Source: DALYJJ01 sp031969915
Lineage (GTDB): Bacteria; Acidobacteriota; Terriglobia; Bryobacterales; Bryobacteraceae
DNA length: 64,000 nt
Direction: 5' to 3'
NCBI GenBank assembly: GCA_031969915.1
Contig: DALYJJ010000008.1
Coordinates: 13,222-77,221 of the forward strand
The notes beneath the pieces are model-generated. The model did not search any database, had not been told where the DNA came from, and worked only from the letters and a program-made list of their open reading frames with translations. Below, piece after piece: positions 1 through 9,811 of the stretch (the first letter of the stretch is position 1; every line of letters starts with the position of its first letter). The translations under genes were made by a program, and so were the position numbers.

Positions 1-603
1 CTCGCAGTTTGGTGGAGCCCGAGATACCGTAGAGGATCGAGAACCCGTAGGCGAGGAAGCCGGTGGAGAATGCGCCCAGCAGCAGGTATTTCACGGCCGC
101 CTCATTCGAGCGCTTCTCGCCGCGCAGGAACCCGACCATCACGTAGAAGCTGAGGGCCATCAGCTCCAGGCCGATGAGCAGGGTGACCAGTTCGGTGCCC
201 GCGGCCAGGAAGAACATGCCGCACTGCGCGAGCAGGATCAGCCCGTAGAACTCTCCATGATGTTCGCCTTCGATCTCCAGGTACTTGTAGGAGACCAGGG
301 CGACGACGAGGGCGGAGACGATGAAGATGGCGTTGAAGAAGAGCGCAAAACCGTCGATGGTCAGGGCGCCCCGGAAGCCCACGATCTCGGCGGCGCCGGA
401 CTGCCGCAGGTACATGTACTGGCGCCACAACGCGGCGGCTGTGAAGCCGAGCCCGATCACGACGAACAGCAGCAGACGCTTCCGCTGCCGCGGCTCCGGG
501 AAGACCCAGAAATCGAAGAGCAGGATGGCGCAGCCGAACAGGGCCAGGAGAATGCCCGGCAGCAGCACGAAGTGATCGGTGGACGTGTAGAACTGGCTGA
601 AGT

Positions 604-607
<4 letters not shown>
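1..607 (-). CDS. nuoN: NADH-quinone oxidoreductase subunit N (N-terminal part)
   Basis: Antiporter-like membrane subunit of respiratory complex I, part of the proton-pumping arm. Only the first ~202 codons are inside the window; the gene runs off the left edge. The start ATG (605-607) overlaps the nuoM stop by four bases (ATGA), so the two are translationally coupled. The translated part is a series of hydrophobic helices and contains the NuoN-like stretch LLIGLELMALSFYVMVGFLR with the conserved glutamate. It is last in the visible order C-D-I-J-K-L-M-N, where nuoN is normally found. Confidence 0.93.
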
Positions 608-2151
<1,544 letters not shown>

Positions 2152-2155
2152 GCGT

Positions 2156-4252
2156 TCACCTCACCCACGCGTAGTAACCGAAGATCGCCGCGACGCCGAG
2201 CATGAAGACGAGGGCGTAGCTTTGTACCAGCCCGCTGTGGGCGAGGCGCATGGGGTACGAAAGGATCTTGACGGTGAAGCCCGAGAGGCGGACGAAGCCG
2301 TCGATGATCCACGCGTCCCACCACATGGAGAGGGTCGAGGAGAAGCGGGTGAGCCAGCCGGCGCCGTTCACGCCGCCGTCGACCACGCGCTGGTCGAACT
2401 TGGAGAGGAGCATGCCGCCGCCCTTGGCCGCGCCGTTGACGAACAGGAAATCGTACAACTCATCGACGTACCACTTGTTGTAGAGGATCCGGTGCAGGGC
2501 GGGCGCGTTGGGGACGGCTTCGGGCCGGATCAAGTAGAGATAGCGCGCGAGCAGAATGCCGCCGACGCCGATCGCGACCGAGAGTCCCATCAGCAACCAC
2601 TCGATGGACGTGTCGTGATGCGCCGCCTCGTGGGCCGTTTCCGCGCCGTGGGCGGCGTGTGCGGCGAAGACGGGCGCGAGCCAGTGCTCGAAGGCGCGGA
2701 ATCCTTCGCCGAACATGGACCACAGCTTGGGTACGCCGATCCAGCCGCCGAGGATGGAGAGCAGCGCGAGCACGCTGAGGGGCACGGTCATCGACGCGGG
2801 TGATTCGTGCACGTGATGCCAGGTATGGTCGTCCATGCGGGGCTTCCCGTAGAAGGTCATGAACATGAGCCGCCACATGTAGAAGGCGGTCATGAAGGCG
2901 GTGGTCAGGCCGACGGCGAAAATGGCCTTCGAACCGAGGGGCGAACTCCAGGCCTGCCACAGGATCTCATCCTTGCTGAAGAAGCCCGCGAGGCCGGGGA
3001 TGCCCGCGATGGCGAGGGAGGCGATGAACATGGTGCGGAACGTGATGGGGACCTTGTCCTTCAGCCCGCCCATCTTGCGCATGTCCTGTTCGCCGCCCAT
3101 GGCGTGAATCACGGAACCGGAGCCGAGGAAGAGCAGGGCCTTGAAGAACGCGTGGGTGTAGAGATGGAAGACGGCCACCCAGTAGGCGCCCACGCCGGCC
3201 GCGACGAACATGAAGCCGAGCTGGCTCACGGTGGAGTAGGCGAGGACGCGCTTGATGTCGTTCTGGACGAGGGCGATCGACGCGGAGAAGATCGCCGTGA
3301 ACACGCCCACCACGGCCACGATCATCGAGGTTTCCGGCGTCAACTGGAAGAGCGCGTTGGAGCGCGCCACCATGTAGACGCCCGCGGTGACCATGGTGGC
3401 GGCGTGGATCAGCGCGGATACCGGCGTGGGGCCCTCCATCGCGTCGGGCAGCCAGACGTAGAGCGGAAACTGCGCGGACTTGCCGGTGGCGCCGATGAAG
3501 AGGCACAGGGCCATCACGCTGAGGACGCCGAACGCCGTCTCGGGAGCGAACCGGCCGCTGGAGAACGCGGCGTTCACGTCGATGAACCGTACCGACCCGA
3601 CGACGCTCAGCATCAGGAACATGCCGATGAGGAAGCCGGCGTCGCCGACGCGGTTCACGATGAAGGCCTTCTTCCCGGCGTCCCCGGCGGACTTCTTATG
3701 GAAGTAGAAGCCGATGAGCAGGTAGCTGCACAACCCCACGCCCTCCCAACCGACGAACAGCAGGGCGTAGTTGTTGGCCAGCACGAGCATCAGCATGAAG
3801 AACACGAAGAGGTTCAAATAGCCGAAAAACCGGTAGTAGCCGCCATCGTGGGCCATGTAGCCGGTGGAGTAGACGTGAATCAGGAAGCCCACGCCGGTGA
3901 CCACCAGGATCATCACCGAGCTGAGCGGATCGAGCAGGAATCCGAAGTCCGCGCCGAAGCTGGAGAGCGACCCATTCGCCATCTGGAACGGCAGCCCGGC
4001 GATCCAGCGGAAGAGGACCACTTCATGCGTCCTGCCCTCGACGCCGGTCAACTGGATGACCGCGCCGGCCGAGAGGAGGAACGAGAGGAGCACCATGCCG
4101 GGGCACAGCAGGCTGACCAGCTTCTTCGAAGCCGGCGCGTGATGATGATGGTGCGCGTCCTGCGGATCGAGCCTGCGCCCGATGAGCAGCATCAGGAACG
4201 CTCCGAAGAGCGGGAACATCGGAATCAGCCAGATCAGGTTCAGGAAGTCCAT
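2156..4252 (-). CDS. nuoL: NADH-quinone oxidoreductase subunit L
   Basis: Largest antiporter-like membrane subunit of complex I, with the long lateral helix at its C-terminus. I chose the ATG at 4252 (about 698 residues) because a GAGGG Shine-Dalgarno lies six bases upstream. The in-frame GTG/ATG starts further out would overlap nuoK. Recognisable stretches include VGWEGVGLCSYLLIGFY, GATGKSAQFPLYVWLPDAM and LIHAATMVTAGVYM, the NuoL proton-channel core. A short histidine-rich stretch (DAHHHHHAP) follows the first helix. In operon between nuoK and nuoM. Confidence 0.97.
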   Translation of the reverse strand: MDFLNLIWLIPMFPLFGAFLMLLIGRRLDPQDAHHHHHAPASKKLVSLLCPGMVLLSFLLSAGAVIQLTGVEGRTHEVVLFRWIAGLPFQMANGSLSSFGADFGFLLDPLSSVMILVVTGVGFLIHVYSTGYMAHDGGYYRFFGYLNLFVFFMLMLVLANNYALLFVGWEGVGLCSYLLIGFYFHKKSAGDAGKKAFIVNRVGDAGFLIGMFLMLSVVGSVRFIDVNAAFSSGRFAPETAFGVLSVMALCLFIGATGKSAQFPLYVWLPDAMEGPTPVSALIHAATMVTAGVYMVARSNALFQLTPETSMIVAVVGVFTAIFSASIALVQNDIKRVLAYSTVSQLGFMFVAAGVGAYWVAVFHLYTHAFFKALLFLGSGSVIHAMGGEQDMRKMGGLKDKVPITFRTMFIASLAIAGIPGLAGFFSKDEILWQAWSSPLGSKAIFAVGLTTAFMTAFYMWRLMFMTFYGKPRMDDHTWHHVHESPASMTVPLSVLALLSILGGWIGVPKLWSMFGEGFRAFEHWLAPVFAAHAAHGAETAHEAAHHDTSIEWLLMGLSVAIGVGGILLARYLYLIRPEAVPNAPALHRILYNKWYVDELYDFLFVNGAAKGGGMLLSKFDQRVVDGGVNGAGWLTRFSSTLSMWWDAWIIDGFVRLSGFTVKILSYPMRLAHSGLVQSYALVFMLGVAAIFGYYAWVR

Positions 4253-4263
4253 CGTTCCCTCGC

Positions 4264-4572
4264 TCACCACTTCAGAAGATCGATTTCATCGGCGTGCACG
4301 GTCTCTTTGTTGCGGAACAGCGCGATGAGAATGCCCAGGCCGACGGCCGCCTCCGCCACCGCGATGGTGATCACGAAGATCGCGAAGACCTGGCCGCCGA
4401 GGTCCTGCATGTGCCTGCCGAAGGCGATGAGGTTGATGTTCACCGCGTTCAGGATCAGCTCGATGGACATCAGCACGATGACGATGTTCCGCCGCGCGAG
4501 CACGCCGATGGTCCCGATGGCGAGCAGGGCCGCGCTCAACACCAGGTAATGAACGGTTGAAACCGGATGCAT
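4264..4572 (-). CDS. nuoK: NADH-quinone oxidoreductase subunit K
   Basis: Small three-helix membrane subunit of complex I, 102 residues as usual. It carries the two conserved intramembrane glutamates: MSIELILNAVN in helix 2 and AVAEAAVGLG in helix 3. The start codon follows the nuoJ stop after one base (TAGCATG), so coupling is likely. Confidence 0.97.
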   Translation of the reverse strand: MHPVSTVHYLVLSAALLAIGTIGVLARRNIVIVLMSIELILNAVNINLIAFGRHMQDLGGQVFAIFVITIAVAEAAVGLGILIALFRNKETVHADEIDLLKW

Positions 4573-4573
4573 G

Positions 4574-5089
4574 CTAGGAGATCCTCTTCTTGGCCATGAT
4601 CACGCTGCCCACGACGGCCACCAGGAGCATGACGCTCGCGACCTCGAAAGGCAGGAGGTAGTCGCTGAAGAGCACGTCCGCGATCTGTTCGACGTTGCCC
4701 ACGCCGGGCTTCACCGGGGCCGCCGCCGCGGGCGCCAGTTGGAAGGCCGGGATGCCCTTGCTCAGGAAGTAGACGATCTGCGCGGCCACCACGCCCACGC
4801 AGGCCAGGGCCACGGCCCACTGCCGGTTGAACTGCTTCTGCTTCGCCGCCTGATCGAGGTTCACGAGCATGATCACGAACAGGAACAGGACCATGATGCC
4901 GCCGATGTAGAGCACGATCTGCACGGCGAAGAGAAACTCGGCGTGCTGCAGCAGGTAGAGTCCCGCTACGCCGAGCAGCGAAAGAATCAGCGACATCGCG
5001 CTGTGCACCGCGCTGCGGCGGGTGACCGTGAGGACGGCTCCCGCGAGCGTCATCAGCGCGAACGCGTAAAAGAACACCGTGTCAAGCAT
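4574..5089 (-). CDS. nuoJ: NADH-quinone oxidoreductase subunit J
   Basis: Membrane subunit of complex I with five predicted helices, 171 residues, in the family range. The stretch AEFLFAVQIVLYIGGIMVLF is the conserved NuoJ signature that contains the pi-bulge helix. It is the first gene after the intra-operon hairpin at 5108-5150. Separation from nuoI is 81 bases, much longer than the other junctions in the operon (1-11 bases or overlapping). Confidence 0.97.
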   Translation of the reverse strand: MLDTVFFYAFALMTLAGAVLTVTRRSAVHSAMSLILSLLGVAGLYLLQHAEFLFAVQIVLYIGGIMVLFLFVIMLVNLDQAAKQKQFNRQWAVALACVGVVAAQIVYFLSKGIPAFQLAPAAAAPVKPGVGNVEQIADVLFSDYLLPFEVASVMLLVAVVGSVIMAKKRIS

Positions 5090-5107
5090 GCGCTACTCTC
5101 CGCACAC

Positions 5108-5150
5108 AAAAAGGGGCCGCTCCGCGCCGGCATGCGCGTCCCGCGGCCCC
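5108..5150 (-). terminator. Intrinsic-terminator-like hairpin between nuoI and nuoJ
   Basis: On the minus strand an 8-bp GC stem (GCGGCCCC 5143-5150 complement with GGGGCCGC 5113-5120) continues, after a small internal loop, into a second 5-bp stem (CGCGC 5123-5127 with GCGCG 5134-5138). The structure is followed directly by five T residues (A-run 5108-5112 on the plus strand). This is the form of a rho-independent terminator. It sits inside an operon, so partial termination or attenuation that lowers nuoJ-N relative to nuoC-D-I is the likely effect. That effect is inferred. Confidence 0.65.
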
Positions 5151-5170
5151 GATCCCTTCCAACAAAACCT

Positions 5171-5626
5171 CTAGAACTTGTACTGGGTCGGCCTGGGGCC
5201 TTCCTCCAGCATCTGCCGGTCCCAAATCTGCCCTTCCCGCGTGTAACTCGCCAGCTCGAAGTCCTGCGTCAGCTCGAGCGCGTCCACCGGGCAGGCGTCC
5301 TCGCACAGCCCGCAGAACATGCAGCGCGACGTGTCGTAGGTGAACGTCGTCAGCACCTTCTTGTTGGTTTTGGCATCGCGCTCCGTCCCCACCACGATCA
5401 GGTTCTCGGGACAGGCCACCGCGCACAGGTTGCACCCGATGCACAGGGTCTCGCTGTTATCGGGGTTGATGTTGAGCCGCGGAGCACCGCGGTACCGCTC
5501 GGCGACCTTCGGCCGCTCGGCGGGATATTGTTCGGTGACGATGTTCTTTGGGCTCTGCGACCGGAAGGTCACCATCAGCCCTTGGATCAGATCGACCAAA
5601 AAGACGGTCCGTATCAGCTTGCGCAT
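5171..5626 (-). CDS. nuoI: NADH-quinone oxidoreductase subunit I, 2x[4Fe-4S] ferredoxin-type
   Basis: Carries the two tetranuclear clusters N6a/N6b that pass electrons to N2 and quinone. Two complete motifs of the C-x2-C-x2-C-x3-CP type are visible: CIGCNLCAVACP and CMFCGLCEDACP. At 151 residues it is in the family range. The N-terminus is an amphipathic, membrane-associating stretch (RTVFLVDLIQGLMVTF). The start lies two bases after the nuoD stop. It is followed by a terminator-like hairpin rather than by nuoJ directly. The usual neighbour nuoH is not present. Confidence 0.97.
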   Translation of the reverse strand: MRKLIRTVFLVDLIQGLMVTFRSQSPKNIVTEQYPAERPKVAERYRGAPRLNINPDNSETLCIGCNLCAVACPENLIVVGTERDAKTNKKVLTTFTYDTSRCMFCGLCEDACPVDALELTQDFELASYTREGQIWDRQMLEEGPRPTQYKF

Positions 5627-5628
5627 GG

Positions 5629-6738
5629 CTACCGGTCAACCTCCCCCAGTACGATATCTATGGTACCGATGATGGCCACGACGTCCGCAACCAGGGCGCC
5701 CTTGCACATCGGCTCGAGCGCCTGCAAATTCACGAACGACGGCGGCCGCACGCGAACCCGGTAGGGGTTCAATCCGCCGTCGCTCACTACGTAGTAACCC
5801 AACTCGCCCTTGGGCGCCTCAATCGAAACGTAGGCCTCGCCTACGGGCGGCTTGATGACCTTGGGCACCTTGGCCATGATGGGCCCCTCGGGAATGCCTT
5901 CCACGGCCTGCCGCAGGATGCGCACGCTTTGCCGCATCTCCTCCATGCGCACGATGTAGCGGTCGTAGGTGTCGCCGTTCTGGCGCGTGGGGATCTTGAA
6001 GTCGTACTTCTCGTAGCCCGAGTACGGCTGGGCTTTCCGCAAGTCCCATTCGACCCCGGCGGCGCGGATCAGCGGCCCGGTGACGCCGTACGCCTTGCAC
6101 TGGTCCGCCGTGAGAATGCCCACGTTCTGCAGGCGGCTCACCCACATGCGGTTGCCCGTGAGCAGCTCTTCGTACTCGTCCACCTTCGGCAGGAACAGGT
6201 CGCAGAAGGCGCGCACGTCCTTTTCGAAGTCCTCGTAGATCTCGTAGAGGCAGCCGCCGATGCGGAAGGCGTGCGTGGTGAGCCGCGCCCCGCAGTACTT
6301 TTCGAAGATCTCCAGGCAGTACTCGCGTTCGCGCATCACGTAGAAGAGCGGCGTGATGGCGCCGACGTCGAGGGCGTGCGTGCCCAGCCAGAGCAGGTGG
6401 CTGGCGATCCGGTTCAGCTCCGTGAGGATCACCCGGATGGCCTGCGCGCGCGGGGGCGCTTCCACGTTCAGCAGCTTCTCCACCGCCAGGCAATAGCCGA
6501 GGCCGTTCGACACCGCAGCCACGTAATCCATGCGATCGACGTAGGGGGCGAACTGGGCCCAGGTGCGGTTCTCGGCGATCTTCTCCACGCCCCGGTGCAA
6601 GTACCCGATGACGCACTCGGTCCCGTTGACCTTCTCGCCGTCCAACTTCAGGATCACGCGCAGCACGCCGTGTGTGGATGGGTGCTGCGGCCCCATGTTG
6701 ATGACGAGTTCGTTGGCGTCGAGGAAGGTCTGCGCCAT
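5629..6738 (-). CDS. nuoD: NADH-quinone oxidoreductase subunit D (49 kDa)
   Basis: Hydrophilic quinone-site subunit of complex I, 369 residues, full length. Conserved motifs include NMGPQHPSTHGVLR near the N-terminus, with the quinone-binding histidine, and RIGG about a third of the way in. The C-terminus ends IGTIDIVLGEVDR, the classical NuoD end. It is a separate protein here, not fused to NuoC as in E. coli. The start lies three bases after the nuoC stop. Confidence 0.98.
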   Translation of the reverse strand: MAQTFLDANELVINMGPQHPSTHGVLRVILKLDGEKVNGTECVIGYLHRGVEKIAENRTWAQFAPYVDRMDYVAAVSNGLGYCLAVEKLLNVEAPPRAQAIRVILTELNRIASHLLWLGTHALDVGAITPLFYVMREREYCLEIFEKYCGARLTTHAFRIGGCLYEIYEDFEKDVRAFCDLFLPKVDEYEELLTGNRMWVSRLQNVGILTADQCKAYGVTGPLIRAAGVEWDLRKAQPYSGYEKYDFKIPTRQNGDTYDRYIVRMEEMRQSVRILRQAVEGIPEGPIMAKVPKVIKPPVGEAYVSIEAPKGELGYYVVSDGGLNPYRVRVRPPSFVNLQALEPMCKGALVADVVAIIGTIDIVLGEVDR

Positions 6739-6741
6739 ATC

Positions 6742-7512
6742 CTATTGCCCGCTCTCGATCCCCAGGTTTTCCTGAACCCACCGGTTGTCCATCTGCGTGA
6801 TGCCCTGCTCTTTGCGCAGCGGGAAGCCGGTCCACTCGTCCGGCATCAGGATGCGCTTGAGGTCCGGGTGCCCCACGAACTCTACGCCGAACATGTCGTA
6901 GACTTCGCGTTCGAGCCAGTTGGCGGTGGGATGCACGTCCACGCAGGTGCGAACCCGATCGCCATCCCGCACCAAGGCCTTCACGCGAATCCGCTCGTTG
7001 CGAGCGAAGCTGTAGAGGATGTAGACCAGGTCGAAGTGCGACTCTTCCCGCTTCGGCCAGTGCGCGGCGGTGAGGTCGACGAGACAATCGAAGTCCTCTT
7101 CGTCCCTGAGATACTCGATCAGCGCGACGGCCGCCTCGGGCTTGACGACGAAGAAATTCTGTCCCAGGTAGCCCGCCGCCTCCTTGATGTCGGCGCCGAA
7201 GTGCGATTTCACACGGGCGGTGAACTCGTTCTCCCAGGGAGTGGTCACCATCACCGCGGGTGGCTTGGGCGGCGGAGGGGCCTTCGGGGCGGCAGGCTTG
7301 GCGGCTCCCGCTCCTGCTGCTGCCGCGGCGGCTGCCGCTGCACCCGCGGGCTTCGCCGGAGCAGGCTTCGCGGGCGCGGCGGGTTTGGCTTCCGCAGCCG
7401 CTGCCGGCTGCGCCCCACTTTCCGTTGGTCCCGCGCCGGGCTTCGCTGCCGGCGAGCTCTCCGGCGGCTGCGCCGCGTCCGGAGAAGCTTCGGGTTTCTG
7501 CTCGTCCGCCAT
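6742..7512 (-). CDS. nuoC: NADH-quinone oxidoreductase subunit C (30 kDa) with Ala/Pro-rich N-terminal extension
   Basis: Hydrophilic peripheral-arm subunit of complex I and first gene of the visible operon. Residues ~88-256 are the NuoC core, with the signature WLEREVYDMFGVEFVGHPDL and the ending DEWTGFPLRKE. Residues 1-87 are a low-complexity Ala/Pro/Lys extension that is not part of the family core. It could be a flexible linker or a mis-extended start, but no ATG nearer the core (it begins about residue 90) has a better ribosome site. No nuoA or nuoB precedes it; the next gene is divergent. Confidence 0.95.
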   Translation of the reverse strand: MADEQKPEASPDAAQPPESSPAAKPGAGPTESGAQPAAAAEAKPAAPAKPAPAKPAGAAAAAAAAAGAGAAKPAAPKAPPPPKPPAVMVTTPWENEFTARVKSHFGADIKEAAGYLGQNFFVVKPEAAVALIEYLRDEEDFDCLVDLTAAHWPKREESHFDLVYILYSFARNERIRVKALVRDGDRVRTCVDVHPTANWLEREVYDMFGVEFVGHPDLKRILMPDEWTGFPLRKEQGITQMDNRWVQENLGIESGQ

Positions 7513-7668
7513 GTAGGTCCGACCGAAGAACGAACCTCATGAGTATCACGCGGGCGACGGGAGTGTCAATTTTGCGCGGCGCTTCGAGAAGGCGATCTCG
7601 GCCCGTCTGGCGCCGCAAATCCCGCCGCATCAACGCGACTATTCGTTTTTCGGACCTTTTATGCGATT

Positions 7669-8265
7669 ATGAGCGCGATGGGGCTCCCCGACGGCTATAC
7701 CGCTCTCCCGCCCGGCAAGCTGGCGGCCGTGGTGACATATCTTGAGATGCGCGCCCCCGGGCCGCTACCGCCGGTCTCCAGCCGGTTTGACATCCGCCTG
7801 GTTCCGCGGCCGGACCTGGGATGGTACCGGGACCTGTTCCGCCGCGTGGGCGAAGACTGGCTCTGGTTCAGCCGCCTGCGAATGAGCGACGGTGAACTTG
7901 CGGCCATCGTCCACGACGCCGCGGTGGACGTTTTCGCGCTGCGGACGGAGGGGGGCGACGAGGGACTGCTGGAACTCGACCGGCGCGATCTCCCGAACGT
8001 CGAGCTGGCGTTCCTGGGCGTTGCGGCGAAGGTGATTCAGCAGGGGGCGGGGCGGGCGCTGATGCGAACGGCGCTGGAACACGCCTGGCGGCCGGGGACG
8101 GAGCGCTTCTGGGTGCACACCTGTTCGCTCGACCACCCACGCGCCCTCGGCTTCTACATCCAAGCGGGCTTCACGCCGTACAAGAGGGCGATCGAGGTGT
8201 TCGACGATCCGAGGCGCACGGGGGACCTGCCCGTCACGGCGGCGCCGCAGATCCCGCTCCTTTAG
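7669..8265 (+). CDS. GNAT family N-acetyltransferase
   Basis: 198 residues. The C-terminal half has the GNAT fold signature: an acetyl-CoA loop around QQGAGRALMRTALEHAW and the late motif HPRALGFYIQAGFTPYKR, common in small-molecule acetyltransferases. The pyrophosphate loop reads Q-x-G-A-G-R, close to the canonical Q/R-x-x-G-x-G/A. Substrate is unknown. It is transcribed divergently from nuoC with a 156-base gap and has no obvious partner gene. The start ATG lacks a clear Shine-Dalgarno, and a second ATG lies nine bases downstream. Confidence 0.8.
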   Translation: MSAMGLPDGYTALPPGKLAAVVTYLEMRAPGPLPPVSSRFDIRLVPRPDLGWYRDLFRRVGEDWLWFSRLRMSDGELAAIVHDAAVDVFALRTEGGDEGLLELDRRDLPNVELAFLGVAAKVIQQGAGRALMRTALEHAWRPGTERFWVHTCSLDHPRALGFYIQAGFTPYKRAIEVFDDPRRTGDLPVTAAPQIPLL

Positions 8266-8398
8266 GGGTCTTCAGTCAGCGGGTCGAGGTTGCCGATCGG
8301 CAGGCCATCGCGTTCGGGGTAGCGAGCGTCAGGATCGCGCCGAGTGTTCGCTTCGGCTCCCCTGACTGGGCGGGCAGGCGGACGGCCTGGCCGCACGG

Positions 8399-8815
8399 CT
8401 ATGGCACCCTCGTCGTCTGATGGGCCGCAAGGCGCCACGCTCCGCCCCGCTTGACCCAGAGGTGGAGCATCATCAGGTGATCGTTGAACGGCCCTTTGTC
8501 GTTGGTGCCGCGGGTACGCACCCAGGAGTGCGCGACGGCGGAATCGGCGTACACGACGACGCTAGTCTTTTCGATGTCGATGCCCGTGTACTTCTGTTTA
8601 CCGGACTTGAGGCGGCCGAGGTAGGTGGCTTTGTCCTCGACCACGCCGGTGGAGTGCGCGTAGATCAATTCCGGCGTATAGATCTTCTCGAGCGCCGGGA
8701 GGTCGGCGGCCACCACGGCCGCGGCCCATTTGAGATCGGCGGCCTTCACGTCGTCCTCGGGAGCGCCCCAAAGGGCGGCTGCTGCGAGCATCATCCCTGC
8801 GATCAGTCTCTTCAC
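8399..8815 (-). CDS. Secreted NTF2/SnoaL-like (DUF4440-type) protein
   Basis: About 138 residues. The GTG at 8815 is chosen because AGGGGG lies six bases upstream. Residues 1-17 are a signal peptide (VKRLIAGMMLAAAALWG). The mature part is a cone-shaped NTF2-like fold of the DUF4440 type: an N-terminal helix with AADLPALEKIYTPELIYAHS, then beta strands ending WVKRGGAWRLAAHQTTRVP. Proteins of this family bind small ligands or act as isomerases or lyases; no specific function can be assigned. Divergent from the anti-sigma module to its right. Confidence 0.8.
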   Translation of the reverse strand: MKRLIAGMMLAAAALWGAPEDDVKAADLKWAAAVVAADLPALEKIYTPELIYAHSTGVVEDKATYLGRLKSGKQKYTGIDIEKTSVVVYADSAVAHSWVRTRGTNDKGPFNDHLMMLHLWVKRGGAWRLAAHQTTRVP

Positions 8816-8831
8816 CTGAAACCCCCTGCGC

Positions 8832-8861
8832 TTGACTTGACCAAACACATTGTTCTATGTT
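8832..8861 (+). promoter_or_regulatory. Candidate sigma-70-type promoter for the RsbW/RsbV pair
   Basis: TTGACT (8832-8837) and TATGTT (8856-8861) are separated by 18 bases and lie about 40 bases upstream of the chosen ATG at 8902. The match to -35 is 5/6 and to -10 is 4/6. It overlaps the N-terminal leader of the divergent NTF2-like gene, so both genes share this short control region. Confidence 0.4.
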
Positions 8862-8901
8862 GTCGATTCGCCTTGGCCTACGCTGCGGCTGTGTAAATAC
8901 T

Positions 8902-9345
8902 ATGGCAGATCAGGATCGCGGTGTGACGCCCAGCGTGGACACCTCGCTCGCCTCGACGCTGGACAGCGTCGATAGCGCGGAGGAGCTTGTCCTCAAAGCC
9001 GCCCAGGAAGCCGGTGTCGATGAAGACGAGCTGCATCGTGTGGGCATGGCCGTCCGCGAGGCCATGGTCAACGCGGTGGTGCACGGCAACCGGTATAGCG
9101 CGAACAAGACCGTCCGCCTGATGATCAGCGTGGAGCCCGACCGCATGACCGTGCGCATCACGGATCAGGGCGATGGCTTCGATCCGGTGGAGGTGCCGGA
9201 TCCATTGGCCCAGGAAAACCTCCTGCGCCAGTCCGGCCGCGGTATTCTTCTGATTCGTGCCTTCGTGGACCGTTTCCACGTACGCCGCGTGGAACCGAAT
9301 GGCACGGAAGTGACGCTGGTGAAGTACCTCAGCCGGCCCAGTTAG
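8902..9345 (+). CDS. Anti-sigma regulatory factor, serine kinase (RsbW/SpoIIAB-like)
   Basis: Histidine-kinase-like ATPase of the GHKL superfamily, 147 residues. The N box is EAMVNAVVHGN (around residue 53), the G1 box is DQGDGFDP and the G2 box is GRGILLIRAF. In the RsbW/RsbV system such a kinase holds a sigma factor and phosphorylates its antagonist. The STAS protein encoded 33 bases downstream is the obvious antagonist. No sigma factor gene lies in the window, so the target is encoded elsewhere, or this module controls another output. The start at 8902 is preferred to 8857 because the extra N-terminus is unlike the family. Confidence 0.87.
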   Translation: MADQDRGVTPSVDTSLASTLDSVDSAEELVLKAAQEAGVDEDELHRVGMAVREAMVNAVVHGNRYSANKTVRLMISVEPDRMTVRITDQGDGFDPVEVPDPLAQENLLRQSGRGILLIRAFVDRFHVRRVEPNGTEVTLVKYLSRPS

Positions 9346-9378
9346 GGTGTTTTTGAGTTCTCCAGGAGGCCTCCGTTC

Positions 9379-9723
9379 ATGAGCGTGAAGTTGACCACAA
9401 GGCAGGTTGGCGATGTGACCGTCATCGACGCCGCCGGCCGCATCACTTTGGGAGAAGGCTCCAGCGCCTTCCGTGACACCATCCGCGATCTGATCGCCAA
9501 AGGGGACAAGAAGATCCTTCTGAACCTCGGCGATGTGTCCTACATCGACAGCTCCGGTATCGGCGAACTGGTTTCCGCCTTCACCACCGTCACCAACCAC
9601 GGCGGGATTCTGAAGCTGTTGAACCTCACCAAGAGGGTTCAGGACCTGCTGCAGATCACCAAGCTTTATACGGTCTTCGAAGTTCACGAAGACGAGGCCG
9701 CTGCGGTCCGCAGCTACGCCTAA
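9379..9723 (+). CDS. Anti-sigma factor antagonist with STAS domain (RsbV/SpoIIAA-like)
   Basis: 114 residues, one STAS domain. The motif SYIDSSGIGELVSA contains the serine (residue 58) that the partner kinase phosphorylates in SpoIIAA-type proteins. When unphosphorylated, such proteins bind the RsbW-like kinase and free the sigma factor. A strong AGGAGG Shine-Dalgarno lies 9 bases before the ATG. It forms a two-gene unit with the upstream kinase. Confidence 0.92.
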   Translation: MSVKLTTRQVGDVTVIDAAGRITLGEGSSAFRDTIRDLIAKGDKKILLNLGDVSYIDSSGIGELVSAFTTVTNHGGILKLLNLTKRVQDLLQITKLYTVFEVHEDEAAAVRSYA

Positions 9724-9811
9724 ACGTAACGTACGTAACTAACCGGGGCGGATGAGAATTCGGGGGCTCGTCCGCCACTAAGCGAATGAGGCCTGCGCTT
9801 TCGGCAGGTCG

